Assembly (NCBI GenBank): GCA_035544635.1
Contig: DATKDQ010000318.1
Span: forward strand, 1-17,215
DNA from: DATAFT01 sp035544635
Lineage (GTDB): Bacteria; Acidobacteriota; Thermoanaerobaculia; Multivoradales; Multivoraceae
Direction: 5' to 3'
DNA length: 17,215 nt
Each line of letters starts with the position of its first letter. Position 1 is the stretch's first letter. Under the pieces are notes generated by a model, which saw nothing but the letters and a program-made list of their open reading frames with translations, was not told the origin of the DNA and ran no database searches. This document shows, piece by piece, positions 1-7,207 of the stretch. Both the position numbers and the translations under genes were made by a program.

Positions 1-637
1 GCGACCACACCTCGGGCAGGACCTTGCGGCCGGAGAGCTGCTCGACCAGGACGAAGATCAACGCGTCCTGGTCGGTCCCCATCTGCGCCGTGAGCTGCGC
101 GATCACCTGGTTGATCGACTCCACCAGCGAGCGAAAGCCGAACCGCCACTCGCCGTTCTCGCGCACGAAGCGGTAGCGCAGGCCCTCGGAGAGCGCGGCG
201 TCGGCCGGCGTCTGGCCGCCGGTGACCGCGACCGCGGAGGCCTCCTGGCCGTCGACCGTCACCTCGCCGATGCCGAGCTGTGCGATCGACGCCTTGCCGA
301 TCCAGCCGGCATCGATGGCGTGCTCGAGCAGGCCCTCGAGGTCCATGTCGCCGAGCTCCGCCGCCGGCAGCTCGTGGCGCATCGTCACGATCAGCAGCCG
401 GTCGACGAACGGGCGGCCGCGGACCGACTCCTCGTCGCCGGAGAGGGCCAGATCCTTGATCTCCTCGAAGTAGGCGAAGGTCTCCCGGTCGACCAGGCGT
501 GACGCGGTGGCGCCGTCGGCCGTGAGCAGTGCCGTCTTGTAGCGCGTGAAGAGGTCACGGACCGCAGCCGCGTCGTCGGCCTGAGCGGGACCGGCCACGG
601 CGATGACGGCGACGAGAAACCTCCCGAGCGCACCCAC
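1..637 (-). CDS. Putative exported protein of unknown function (3' end outside window)
   Basis: I do not recognise this protein; 212 residues are visible and the frame is open to the left edge. The N-terminus looks like a signal peptide: one Arg at position 6, a hydrophobic stretch (FLVAVIAVAG) and a PAQA-DD cleavage site near residue 20. The mature part begins with a helix-rich segment (DLFTRYKTALL) and later has strands and the pattern YRFVRENGEWRFGFRSL, which recalls the NTF2/SnoaL-like fold; that is only an impression. I chose the GTG at 637 because a GAGG lies 10 bases upstream. A second in-frame GTG at 658 would add seven residues but has no close ribosome site. The gene starts 107 bases after the DUF4202 stop, so it may have its own promoter, though none is convincing. 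It probably acts in the periplasm. Confidence 0.72.
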   Translation of the reverse strand, partial: MGALGRFLVAVIAVAGPAQADDAAAVRDLFTRYKTALLTADGATASRLVDRETFAYFEEIKDLALSGDEESVRGRPFVDRLLIVTMRHELPAAELGDMDLEGLLEHAIDAGWIGKASIAQLGIGEVTVDGQEASAVAVTGGQTPADAALSEGLRYRFVRENGEWRFGFRSLVESINQVIAQLTAQMGTDQDALIFVLVEQLSGRKVLPEVWS

Positions 638-709
638 GAATGAAGAGCCTCGAGTCACTGAATCCAGTCTAGTACTTTTCCCCTGAAGCGACTCGCTCCC
701 CTCGGTGCC

Positions 710-724
710 AGGGCTCCGAGCCTT
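710..724. repeat. Small inverted repeat after the DUF4202 gene
   Basis: A six-base stem (AGGGCT / AGCCTT, one G-T pair) with a three-base loop lies about 20 bases downstream of the DUF4202 stop codon. A second short fold (GCCT / AGGC) sits next to it. No T-run follows on the minus strand, so a classical intrinsic terminator is not supported. It could be a weak or Rho-assisted end, or chance pairing in GC-rich DNA. Confidence 0.2.
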
Positions 725-744
725 GGCCCAGGCCGGTGCGGGCC

Positions 745-1359
745 CTATCGATGATCCCGCCGGGAAAGGGCCTTCTCCAGCAGCTCGCGCGCCGGCGCCG
801 GGAGCTCGAGCGCGAGCGCGGCGCGCTGGCCGCGCGGCGACATCTTCCGCCAGGTGCGCTCGAGGATGCGCACCAGCTTCGGCTCGTCGTGCTTGGGGGC
901 AAAGCCGGCGAGCTCGTGCTCGAGGAACACCAGGCAGGCGGTGTCTTCGAGCGCGAGCGCCTCCGGATCGTCCGGCAGCCCCTGCTTGCGAAGCAGGAAG
1001 GCGACCCGCTCGACTGTGGTCTGGCCGTACCCCACCTCCCGCAGGATTCCGGTCGCGATCCCCGCGTGAAGCTCGGCGCAGTCGCGCCGCCAGCGCAGGT
1101 AGCCCTGCCGTCCTTCGGGATAGTCGCCGCGCGGCACGCGCCAGCGGCACAGGTGCTGCGCCCGCGCGGCGAGCCGGAGCGCCTCGCTCGCGCCGGGCTC
1201 GATGCGCTCGAGCCAGCTCGTCATCCGCTGCGCGTAGACTAGCTCCTTCGGCTCGTCGCCGCTCTCGGTGCGCTCGCGCCGCGGATCCTCCGCGTTGGCC
1301 GCGTCGAAGCGCGCGATGGCGCGCGCGAAGCGAGGGTTCTCCGTGCTGGCCGCCGTCAT
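745..1359 (-). CDS. DUF4202 family protein
   Basis: The 204-residue product matches my recollection of the DUF4202 family over its whole length. Hallmarks are RFDAANAEDP near residue 17, ELVYAQRMTSWLERI near 39, LAARAQHLCRW near 63, YLRWRRDCAELH near 87, LLRKQGLP near 122, LEDTACLVFLEHEL near 137 and KHDEPKLVRILERTWRKMSPRG near 156. The family has no established biochemical role that I know of; some genomes misname members as glutamyl-tRNA synthetase. The protein is soluble, helical and has no signal peptide. The ATG at 1359 places the family's conserved start about ten residues in. An upstream in-frame GTG at 1437, just after the previous stop at 1441, would add a low-complexity Arg/Ala/Gly stretch and is less likely. 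It probably shares a transcript with the isochorismatase-fold gene upstream. Confidence 0.85.
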   Translation of the reverse strand: MTAASTENPRFARAIARFDAANAEDPRRERTESGDEPKELVYAQRMTSWLERIEPGASEALRLAARAQHLCRWRVPRGDYPEGRQGYLRWRRDCAELHAGIATGILREVGYGQTTVERVAFLLRKQGLPDDPEALALEDTACLVFLEHELAGFAPKHDEPKLVRILERTWRKMSPRGQRAALALELPAPARELLEKALSRRDHR

Positions 1360-1440
1360 GCTCGATCGGCGGCGGGCGCCGCTCGCGCCGTCCCGACCGC
1401 CGTCGAGAGCTGGTGGAGCCGCTCGCCGCCGCAGCACCGC

Positions 1441-2046
1441 CTACACATCCTGATCGCCGCCGATCTGGCCTTCGCGCAGCAGGCGGTTGAGCTCGCGGAA
1501 GCGAGGATGGTCCTTGCCACGCGCCCACTCGAACGCGGCCGACTCGTGGTTGGTTAGGACGGCACCCGCCTGCTGCATCCGCTCGAGCGCCCAGCGCCTG
1601 AAGGTCTTCCCGCGCCCGCTGATCGCCTCCGCGCAGAGGTGGACCTGTGACCCGCGGCGCAGGAGCTCGAGCGCGGTCTGCATCACGCAGACGTGGGCCT
1701 CGATCCCCGCCACCACTACCTGCCGGTGCCCCTCCGGCAACCCGGGCAGCAGGTCGTCGAGCGCCGTCTCGAACCCCTGGTCGCCGCAGCATCCGAAGAG
1801 TGTCTTCGCGATCCTTCGCTTCGGCACCGACAGCGCGTCGTAGGCCTCCTGGATCGAGGCTTCGGTGGGCCCCAGGCCCTGCGGGTACTGCTCGGTGAGG
1901 ATCACCGGGACCGCGAAGAGGTCCGCGATGCGCAGCAGGCGGCGCGTCGCCTCGAGCACGACGGCCGACTCGTGCACCGCGTGGGCCAGCCTGCCCTGCA
2001 GGTCGACGATCACGACCACGCTGCGGTTCCCATCGAGGATCTCCAT
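1441..2046 (-). CDS. Isochorismatase-fold cysteine hydrolase
   Basis: This 201-residue protein has the isochorismatase alpha/beta fold. The catalytic triad of the family is visible: Asp15 (VIVDLQG), Lys81 (RIAKTLFGCC) and Cys120 (GIEAHVCVMQTALEL). The TEQYPQGLGPT segment at 51-61 places it with the ISOC1/YcaC-like group, which also includes nicotinamidase-like and amide hydrolases; the substrate cannot be read from the sequence. No signal peptide is present, so it is cytoplasmic. The ATG at 2046 has a GAGGG seven bases upstream; the GTG directly before it at 2049 is an alternative. It follows dnaE by 55 bases. A five-base-stem hairpin overlaps the ribosome site (see 2056-2071). The association with dnaE is probably positional rather than functional. 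Confidence 0.88.
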   Translation of the reverse strand: MEILDGNRSVVVIVDLQGRLAHAVHESAVVLEATRRLLRIADLFAVPVILTEQYPQGLGPTEASIQEAYDALSVPKRRIAKTLFGCCGDQGFETALDDLLPGLPEGHRQVVVAGIEAHVCVMQTALELLRRGSQVHLCAEAISGRGKTFRRWALERMQQAGAVLTNHESAAFEWARGKDHPRFRELNRLLREGQIGGDQDV

Positions 2047-2055
2047 CACTCGGCC

Positions 2056-2071
2056 CTCGGTCCCTCCCGAG
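2056..2071 (-). promoter_or_regulatory. Hairpin overlapping the ribosome site of the hydrolase gene
   Basis: On the minus strand CTCGG and CCGAG form a perfect five-base stem around a six-base loop GAGGGA. The 3' arm covers the first bases of the GAGGG that is spaced seven bases from the ATG at 2046. The pairing is seen directly; any role in limiting translation after dnaE is inference, and short GC stems are common by chance in this base composition. Confidence 0.25.
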
Positions 2072-2101
2072 CCTCGCCGCCCACCTTCCCCCGGGCGACG
2101 C

Positions 2102-5100
2102 TCATCCCGCGCTCCACACGCCGGCCGCCGCTTCGAGCTCGGGCTGGGAGGCGAGCCGCGTCGTCACGCGGCCTGCTCCGAGAAGCGCGGCGATCGCCTC
2201 GAGCAGGTCGTCGTCGAGCTTGACGCGGAACTGCTCGCCCGCCGCCACCCGCACCGCGCCCTCCGGCAGCGCGACGCGGAACAGCACGCGCGCCGGCCCG
2301 GGACGTTCCGACAGCAGGTTGCGCAGCTCGAGCATCTGCCCCATCGAGACCGTCGATGGAAGGTCGAGATGCACCTCGACGTCGGGCGCGGTGGCCTCCT
2401 CGAGCGACTCGATCTTCTCGGCGCGCAGCTCCGGATCGCCATTCGCGTCGCGCACCTGGCCGGTGACCAGCACCACGGTGTCCTCGACCAGCAGCCGGCG
2501 GTTGCGCTCGAGCTGCTCCGAGAACAGGACTACGGGCACGTCGCCCTGGAGGTCGGAAAGCACGAACCGCCCCATGAAGCGTCCCGCGTTCGGCCCGGTC
2601 TTGATCTTCGTCTGCCGCAGCCGGGTGAGAAGCCCGCCCAGGGTCACCGTCGCCCCGGCGCACTCGGCGAGGTCGCCGGCGCCGTGCGTGGTGCGGCCGC
2701 GGAGCACCGCCTCGAACTCGGAGAGCGGATTGCCGGAGAGGTAGAGCCCGAGCGCCTCGCGCTCGTTCTGGAGGCGCAGGCGCGCCGGCCACTCGGCGTC
2801 GCCCATCGGAGGCTCCGGCTCCTCGCCGGAGGCGGCGAACAGGCTCGACTGCCCCTGCTCGCGCTCGCGCCGCCGCCGCTGCGCCGCCTCGAGCACCGCG
2901 TCGAGCCGCTCGCACAGCGCCCGGCGCCGGAAGCCGAGTGGATCGAAGCAGCCGGCCTTGATCAGGCACTCGAACACCTTGTGATTGACCAGTCGGGTGT
3001 CGACCTCGCTCGCCAGATGGTAGAGGCCGCGGAAGCGCCCGACCCGGCTCCGCGCCTGGAGGATCTCCTCGATCGCGGTCTCGCCCACGCCCTTCACCGC
3101 TCCCAGCCCGAAGCGGATCGCCTCGCCCTCGACCGTGAACTGCCAGCGGCTCTCGTTGACGTCCGGGGGGCGCAGGTCGATCCCGAGATCGCGGCACTCG
3201 CGGACGTACTTCGCGACGTCGTCAGCGCTCGACATCTCGGAGCTCAGCATCGCGGCCATGAAGGCCACCGGAAAGTGCGCCTTCAGGTAGGCCGTCTTGT
3301 AGGCCAGCATCGCGTAGGCCACGCTGTGGCTCTTGTTGAAGCCGTACCCGGCGAAGGGCTCGATGTAGTTCCACATCTCTTCGCCCTGCTCGCGGCGATA
3401 CCCCTTGGCCACCGCGCCGGCGAGGAACTTTTCCTTCTGCTCGGCCATCACCTCCTGCTTCTTCTTCCCCATCGCCTTGCGCAGCACGTCCGCCTCGCCG
3501 GCGGTGAAGCCGGCCATGGCCACGGCGATCTGCATCACCTGCTCCTGGTAGGCGATGACGCCGTAGGTCTCGGCCAGGATGGGCTCGGCGGCCGGGACGA
3601 TGTAGCGGACCCTCTTCTGCCCGTTCTTGCGTTGGATGAACTCCTCGACCATGCCGACCGACAGCGCGCCCGGGCGGTAGAGCGCGTTGAACGCGGCGAG
3701 GTCCTCGAACTTCGACGGCCGGGCGCGCCGCAGCAGGTCTTTCATGCCGCGCGACTCGAACTGGAAGATGCCGTTGGTGCGTCCTTCGCAGAACAGGCGG
3801 TAGACCCCCGGGTCGTCGAGCGGCACATCGTCGAGGTCGAGCGGTGTGCCGAGGTGCTCGAGAGTCTTCAACGTGTCGTCGATGACAGTGAGGGTGCGCA
3901 GCCCGAGGAAGTCCATCTTGAGGAGCCCCAGGCTCTCGACCACGTCCTTGTCCCACTGGGTGACGATCTCGTCCTTCGACGTCTTGTAGAGCGGCACCAG
4001 CTCCTCGATGGCACGCGGCGCGATGACGACGCCGGCCGCGTGGAGGGAGGCGTGGCGAGTCAGCCCCTCGAGGCGGGTGCCGACCTCGACGATCTTCGCC
4101 ACCTCGGGATCGCGCGCGGCCTCCTGCTTGAGCACCTCGATCTCGCGCGCCGCCTCCGAGAGCGACTTGGTCATGTCGGGGACCAGCTTGGCGACGCGAT
4201 CGATCTTGCCGTAGGGCACGCCCAGCACGCGGCCGACGTCGCGCAGCACCGCCTTCGCGCCGAGCGTTCCGAACGTGATGATCTGCGCGACGCGGTCGCG
4301 GCCGTACTTCTCGCTGACGTAGTGGATGACCTCGCCGCGCCGCCGCATGCAGAAGTCGATGTCGATGTCGGGCATCGAGATGCGGTCGGGGTTGAGGAAG
4401 CGCTCGAACAGGAGGTCGTAGCGGAGCGGATCGATGTCGGTGATCCCGAGCGCGTAGGACACCAGCGACCCCGCGGCCGAACCGCGGCCCGGGCCGACCG
4501 GGATCCTCTCCTCGCGCGCGTAGCGAACGAAGTCCCACACGATGAGGAAGTACCCTGCGAAGCCCATCCGCACGATCACCTCGAGCTCCTGCTCGAGCCG
4601 GCGGGCGTAGGCCTCCGGCGGATGGCGATCGACGGCGCGGGCCGAGCGCCGCAGCTTGTCGAGCCTCACCTCGAGCCCCTCGCGCGCGACCTGGGTCAGA
4701 TACGAGTCACGCGTGTAGCCGGCCGGCACCGGGAACTCCGGCAGATGAAAGCTGCCGGTCGGGATCTCGAGGTTGCACTGCTCGGCGATGCGCAGCGTGT
4801 TCTCGATGGCGATGGCATCCCCCGGGAGGGCGCGCAGCATCTCGTCGGCGCTCTTGAGGTAGAACTGTTCGCCGTGGTAGCGCAGCCGGTCGGGATCGTC
4901 GAGCGTCTTCTGGGTACCGATGCACAACAGCACGTCGTGGGCGAAGGAATCCTCGTGCCGCAGGTAGTGGCAGTCGTTGGTCGCCACCAGCGGCACTCCG
5001 GTGCGCGCCGCCAGCCGCCGCATCACGTCGTTGGTGTCGCGCTGCTCGGGGATGCCGTGGTCCTGCAGCTCGAGGAAGAAGTTGCCTTCCCCGAAGATCT

Positions 5101-5587
5101 CGAGGAACTCGTGGCAGACGGCCTGCGCGCGCTCCGGCGCCCCGGCGAGGATCTGTTCGCTGATCTCCCCGTTGAGGCAGGCCGACAGCGCGATCAGCCC
5201 CTCACTCGAGCGGCGCAGCAGATCCTTGTCGATCCGCGGCTTGTAGTAGAAGCCCTCGAGGTACGACTTGGTCGTCAGCCGCAGCAGATTGCGGTATCCG
5301 GTCTCGTTCTTGGCCAGGAGAACGAGGTGGTTGCTGCGCCCGCGCTGCGGGTCGCGGTCCACCATCGAGCCCTGCGCGACATAGGCTTCGATGCCGATGA
5401 TCGGCTTGATCCCGGCGGCCTTGGCCTTGTCGTAGAACTCGATGGCCCCGAACATGTTGCCGTGATCGGTGAGGGCAATCGCAGGCATGCCCTTCTCCAC
5501 CGCGCCGGCGATCACCTCGTCGATGCGGTTCGCGCCGTCGAGCAGGCTGTACTGGCTGTGCAGGTGAAGGTGCGCGAACTGGGCCAT
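2102..5587 (-). CDS. dnaE: DNA polymerase III alpha subunit
   Basis: This is the replicative polymerase, 1161 residues, the same size class as E. coli DnaE. An N-terminal PHP domain (about 5-280) keeps all the usual metal ligands: His8, His10, Asp17, His42 (TDHGN), Glu67, His87, Cys137, Asp205 and His207 (NDCH). The polymerase core follows, with GPGRGSAAGS at 365-374 and catalytic Asp407 and Asp409 (MPDIDIDF) plus Asp559 (LKMDFLGLRT). A helix-hairpin-helix region, a clamp-binding motif QSSLF at 913-917 and an OB-fold (VTLGGLLTRLRQ to GQVRDANGDPEL) complete it. The ATG at 5587 begins MAQFAHLHLHSQYS, the normal family start; the frame is open further upstream but that sequence is not DnaE-like. 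It begins 5 bases after the lipoprotein stop, so translation is probably coupled to that gene. Confidence 0.97.
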   Translation of the reverse strand: MAQFAHLHLHSQYSLLDGANRIDEVIAGAVEKGMPAIALTDHGNMFGAIEFYDKAKAAGIKPIIGIEAYVAQGSMVDRDPQRGRSNHLVLLAKNETGYRNLLRLTTKSYLEGFYYKPRIDKDLLRRSSEGLIALSACLNGEISEQILAGAPERAQAVCHEFLEIFGEGNFFLELQDHGIPEQRDTNDVMRRLAARTGVPLVATNDCHYLRHEDSFAHDVLLCIGTQKTLDDPDRLRYHGEQFYLKSADEMLRALPGDAIAIENTLRIAEQCNLEIPTGSFHLPEFPVPAGYTRDSYLTQVAREGLEVRLDKLRRSARAVDRHPPEAYARRLEQELEVIVRMGFAGYFLIVWDFVRYAREERIPVGPGRGSAAGSLVSYALGITDIDPLRYDLLFERFLNPDRISMPDIDIDFCMRRRGEVIHYVSEKYGRDRVAQIITFGTLGAKAVLRDVGRVLGVPYGKIDRVAKLVPDMTKSLSEAAREIEVLKQEAARDPEVAKIVEVGTRLEGLTRHASLHAAGVVIAPRAIEELVPLYKTSKDEIVTQWDKDVVESLGLLKMDFLGLRTLTVIDDTLKTLEHLGTPLDLDDVPLDDPGVYRLFCEGRTNGIFQFESRGMKDLLRRARPSKFEDLAAFNALYRPGALSVGMVEEFIQRKNGQKRVRYIVPAAEPILAETYGVIAYQEQVMQIAVAMAGFTAGEADVLRKAMGKKKQEVMAEQKEKFLAGAVAKGYRREQGEEMWNYIEPFAGYGFNKSHSVAYAMLAYKTAYLKAHFPVAFMAAMLSSEMSSADDVAKYVRECRDLGIDLRPPDVNESRWQFTVEGEAIRFGLGAVKGVGETAIEEILQARSRVGRFRGLYHLASEVDTRLVNHKVFECLIKAGCFDPLGFRRRALCERLDAVLEAAQRRRREREQGQSSLFAASGEEPEPPMGDAEWPARLRLQNEREALGLYLSGNPLSEFEAVLRGRTTHGAGDLAECAGATVTLGGLLTRLRQTKIKTGPNAGRFMGRFVLSDLQGDVPVVLFSEQLERNRRLLVEDTVVLVTGQVRDANGDPELRAEKIESLEEATAPDVEVHLDLPSTVSMGQMLELRNLLSERPGPARVLFRVALPEGAVRVAAGEQFRVKLDDDLLEAIAALLGAGRVTTRLASQPELEAAAGVWSAG

Positions 5588-5592
5588 GCGCT

Positions 5593-7011
5593 TCACTCCG
5601 CGGGTCTCACGGAGAGCGCGCGACCGAGGATCTCGAGCGCCTCGCCCCCGGAGAGGCTCGCCTGGGGCAGACATTCGTCGGCTTCGGCAACGAGACCGCA
5701 GCGCGCTGCGACACCGCACAGGAAGGCCGCGCCCGGCGCGGGATGGGTGGCCGCGTCCCGCGCGCACTCTCCGCCCGGGCGCTCGGCGGCGACCTCGATC
5801 GCGCTGGCCAGCGCCTCCAGGCGCGTGACCCGCCGATCCGGCTCGAAGCGATGCAGCACCGGGTTCACCTTCATCAGGCCACGGTTCACCACCCGGATGA
5901 TCTCCTGCTGCCATTCGTGATCCAGCACGTCGGTCGCGATCCGGGCGCTCGCGCCCTGAGTCTGCCGCACGCCCGGGACCATCCAGTAGACGAGCGCAGC
6001 GAAGTCGCCGCGGCGGAGCTCGCCGCGCGAGGCCAGCCGCCGCACGTTCTCGGGAAGGAGCCGCAGACGGAAGCGGAGCTGGGCCGCGACCAGCTGACTC
6101 TCGAGCGACGCGTCGCCGGGATGCCGCGCGGCCAGACCCTCGAGCAGCCGTAGCGCCTGGTCGGCGTCGCCGATATCGAGCTCGAGCGCGGCGAGCCGCT
6201 CGATCAGGCCTCGCTCCTGGCGGCCGCGGGCATGGAAGGCGCGCAGCACCTGGATCTCACCGGGCTCATCCCCCGAGGCGCGGGCCAGGCGCAGCCGTGC
6301 CGCGAGCACGCGCTCCGAGCCCTCCGGCTGCCACGCCGCGAGCCGATCCACCCAGGTGCGCGCCTGGTCGATGCGCCCGGCGCCGAGCGCCTCCTCGAGT
6401 CGGACCTCCGCCTGCTCCACCGCTGGATCGCGCGTCGCGCGCGCGCGCTGGGACGCGATCAGCAGCTGATCCGCGAGCGCCACGTACTCGCCGTGCGCCA
6501 GCGCCACCTCGCCGCCGAGCTCGAGGAGGCGCGCCCACAGCAGTCGCGCCGCGCGGTACCCGGGTTGCTCCGCGATCCAGCCTTCGAGCCGGACTCGGGC
6601 GCGCTGCGGTGAGCCGGCCGCGAGCTCCGCCTGCGCGGCCAGAACCCGCGCCGGATAGAGATCGGGGGAGGAGGCGAGAAGCGCGTCGGCGGCGGTCAGT
6701 GCGGCGGCGTGATCGCCGTCGCGCGCGAGCGCCGCAAAACCGACGGCGAGCGCCGACCGCTCGCCCTCTCCGAGCTCCTGCGGCCAGCCGTCGGCCGGCG
6801 CCAGGAGATACGGCGACCTCGGCGCGGCCGAGCGTGCCGGGGCATCGGCGTCGCCCGACGCGCAGCCGAACGCGACGACAAGCAACGGAAGTGAGGCGAC
6901 GAGAACGGTGCGACCGGCCGCTCGCGGAAGCGCTCGGAATGGGCGCGGGAAGGCGCCCAGCGCAGGGGGCGAGCTCTGCGGGCGTCTGTGGCTAGGCGTT
7001 GGAGCCGGCAC
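5593..7011 (-). CDS. Lipoprotein with TPR-like repeats and an SLH-like module
   Basis: With the start at the GTG at 7011 the product has 472 residues. A basic segment and hydrophobic stretch (TVLVASLPLLVVAFG) lead to Cys50, a good lipobox, so the mature protein should be membrane-anchored outside the cytoplasm. Residues about 75-320 are helical TPR-like repeats rich in Ala, Leu and Arg (ALTAADALLASSPDLYPARVL, ALRLLEGLAARHPGDASLES). Residues 359-410 read like an S-layer-homology module: TDVLDHEWQQEIIRVVNRGL, then FEPDRRVTRLEAL. The segment just before (RGELRRGDFAALVYW) resembles the end of another. The C-terminus has four Cys that could form disulfides. The start is uncertain: no ATG lies close to the lipobox, so the gene appears to begin inside the end of hfq. 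I do not recognise a named family. It precedes dnaE by 5 bases. Confidence 0.75.
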   Translation of the reverse strand: MPAPTPSHRRPQSSPPALGAFPRPFRALPRAAGRTVLVASLPLLVVAFGCASGDADAPARSAAPRSPYLLAPADGWPQELGEGERSALAVGFAALARDGDHAAALTAADALLASSPDLYPARVLAAQAELAAGSPQRARVRLEGWIAEQPGYRAARLLWARLLELGGEVALAHGEYVALADQLLIASQRARATRDPAVEQAEVRLEEALGAGRIDQARTWVDRLAAWQPEGSERVLAARLRLARASGDEPGEIQVLRAFHARGRQERGLIERLAALELDIGDADQALRLLEGLAARHPGDASLESQLVAAQLRFRLRLLPENVRRLASRGELRRGDFAALVYWMVPGVRQTQGASARIATDVLDHEWQQEIIRVVNRGLMKVNPVLHRFEPDRRVTRLEALASAIEVAAERPGGECARDAATHPAPGAAFLCGVAARCGLVAEADECLPQASLSGGEALEILGRALSVRPAE

Positions 7012-7207
7012 TAGCAATCTGTGTGATGGCGTGCTTGTAAACCAGGATCTCCTTGCCCTCACTCTCGATCACGACGGCGAAACGATCGAATCGCTTGAGC
7101 TTGCCGATCAGGTTGCGCCCGGTGGTCAACTCGATCGAGAGCTCTTTCGCCTCCTTCAGGTTCTGGAACAGGAATCCGTCCTGGATGTTGATGTTGTGCT
7201 TGGACAT
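6992..7207 (-). CDS. hfq: RNA chaperone Hfq
   Basis: This 71-residue protein is Hfq, the hexameric Sm-like ring that pairs small RNAs with mRNAs. The Sm1 region starts NIQDGFLFQNLKE, with Gln9 and Asp10 matching the proximal-face residues of the E. coli protein. The Sm2 signature is VYKHAI with Lys58 and His59. Phe43 fits the proximal uridine pocket. The rim patch that reads RRER in E. coli is KEAK here (18-21), and the ESEGK turn resembles Firmicutes-type Hfq. The C-terminal tail is only about eight residues. The ATG at 7207 overlaps the miaA stop (TGATG), the classical miaA-hfq arrangement; a GTG just before it at 7210 is an alternative start. The next gene's likely start lies within its last codons. 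Confidence 0.96.
   Translation of the reverse strand: MSKHNINIQDGFLFQNLKEAKELSIELTTGRNLIGKLKRFDRFAVVIESEGKEILVYKHAITQIASAGSNA

Noticed and set aside
705..1490. 261-codon plus-strand frame over the DUF4202 gene
   Set aside because: Arg/Ala/Pro-rich shadow; the minus strand carries a full DUF4202 protein.
2046..3197. Minus-strand 383-codon frame inside dnaE, and a similar one at 3222-4538
   Set aside because: Out-of-phase readings of dnaE with Arg/Gly/Ala-rich low-complexity translations; DnaE motifs are in the other phase without a break.
1865..5920. Very long plus-strand reading frame opposite dnaE as a gene
   Set aside because: It is codon-aligned with dnaE and exists only because rare A/T-ending Leu and Ser codons are absent. 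Its translation is low-complexity and matches no family, while the minus strand encodes a complete polymerase.
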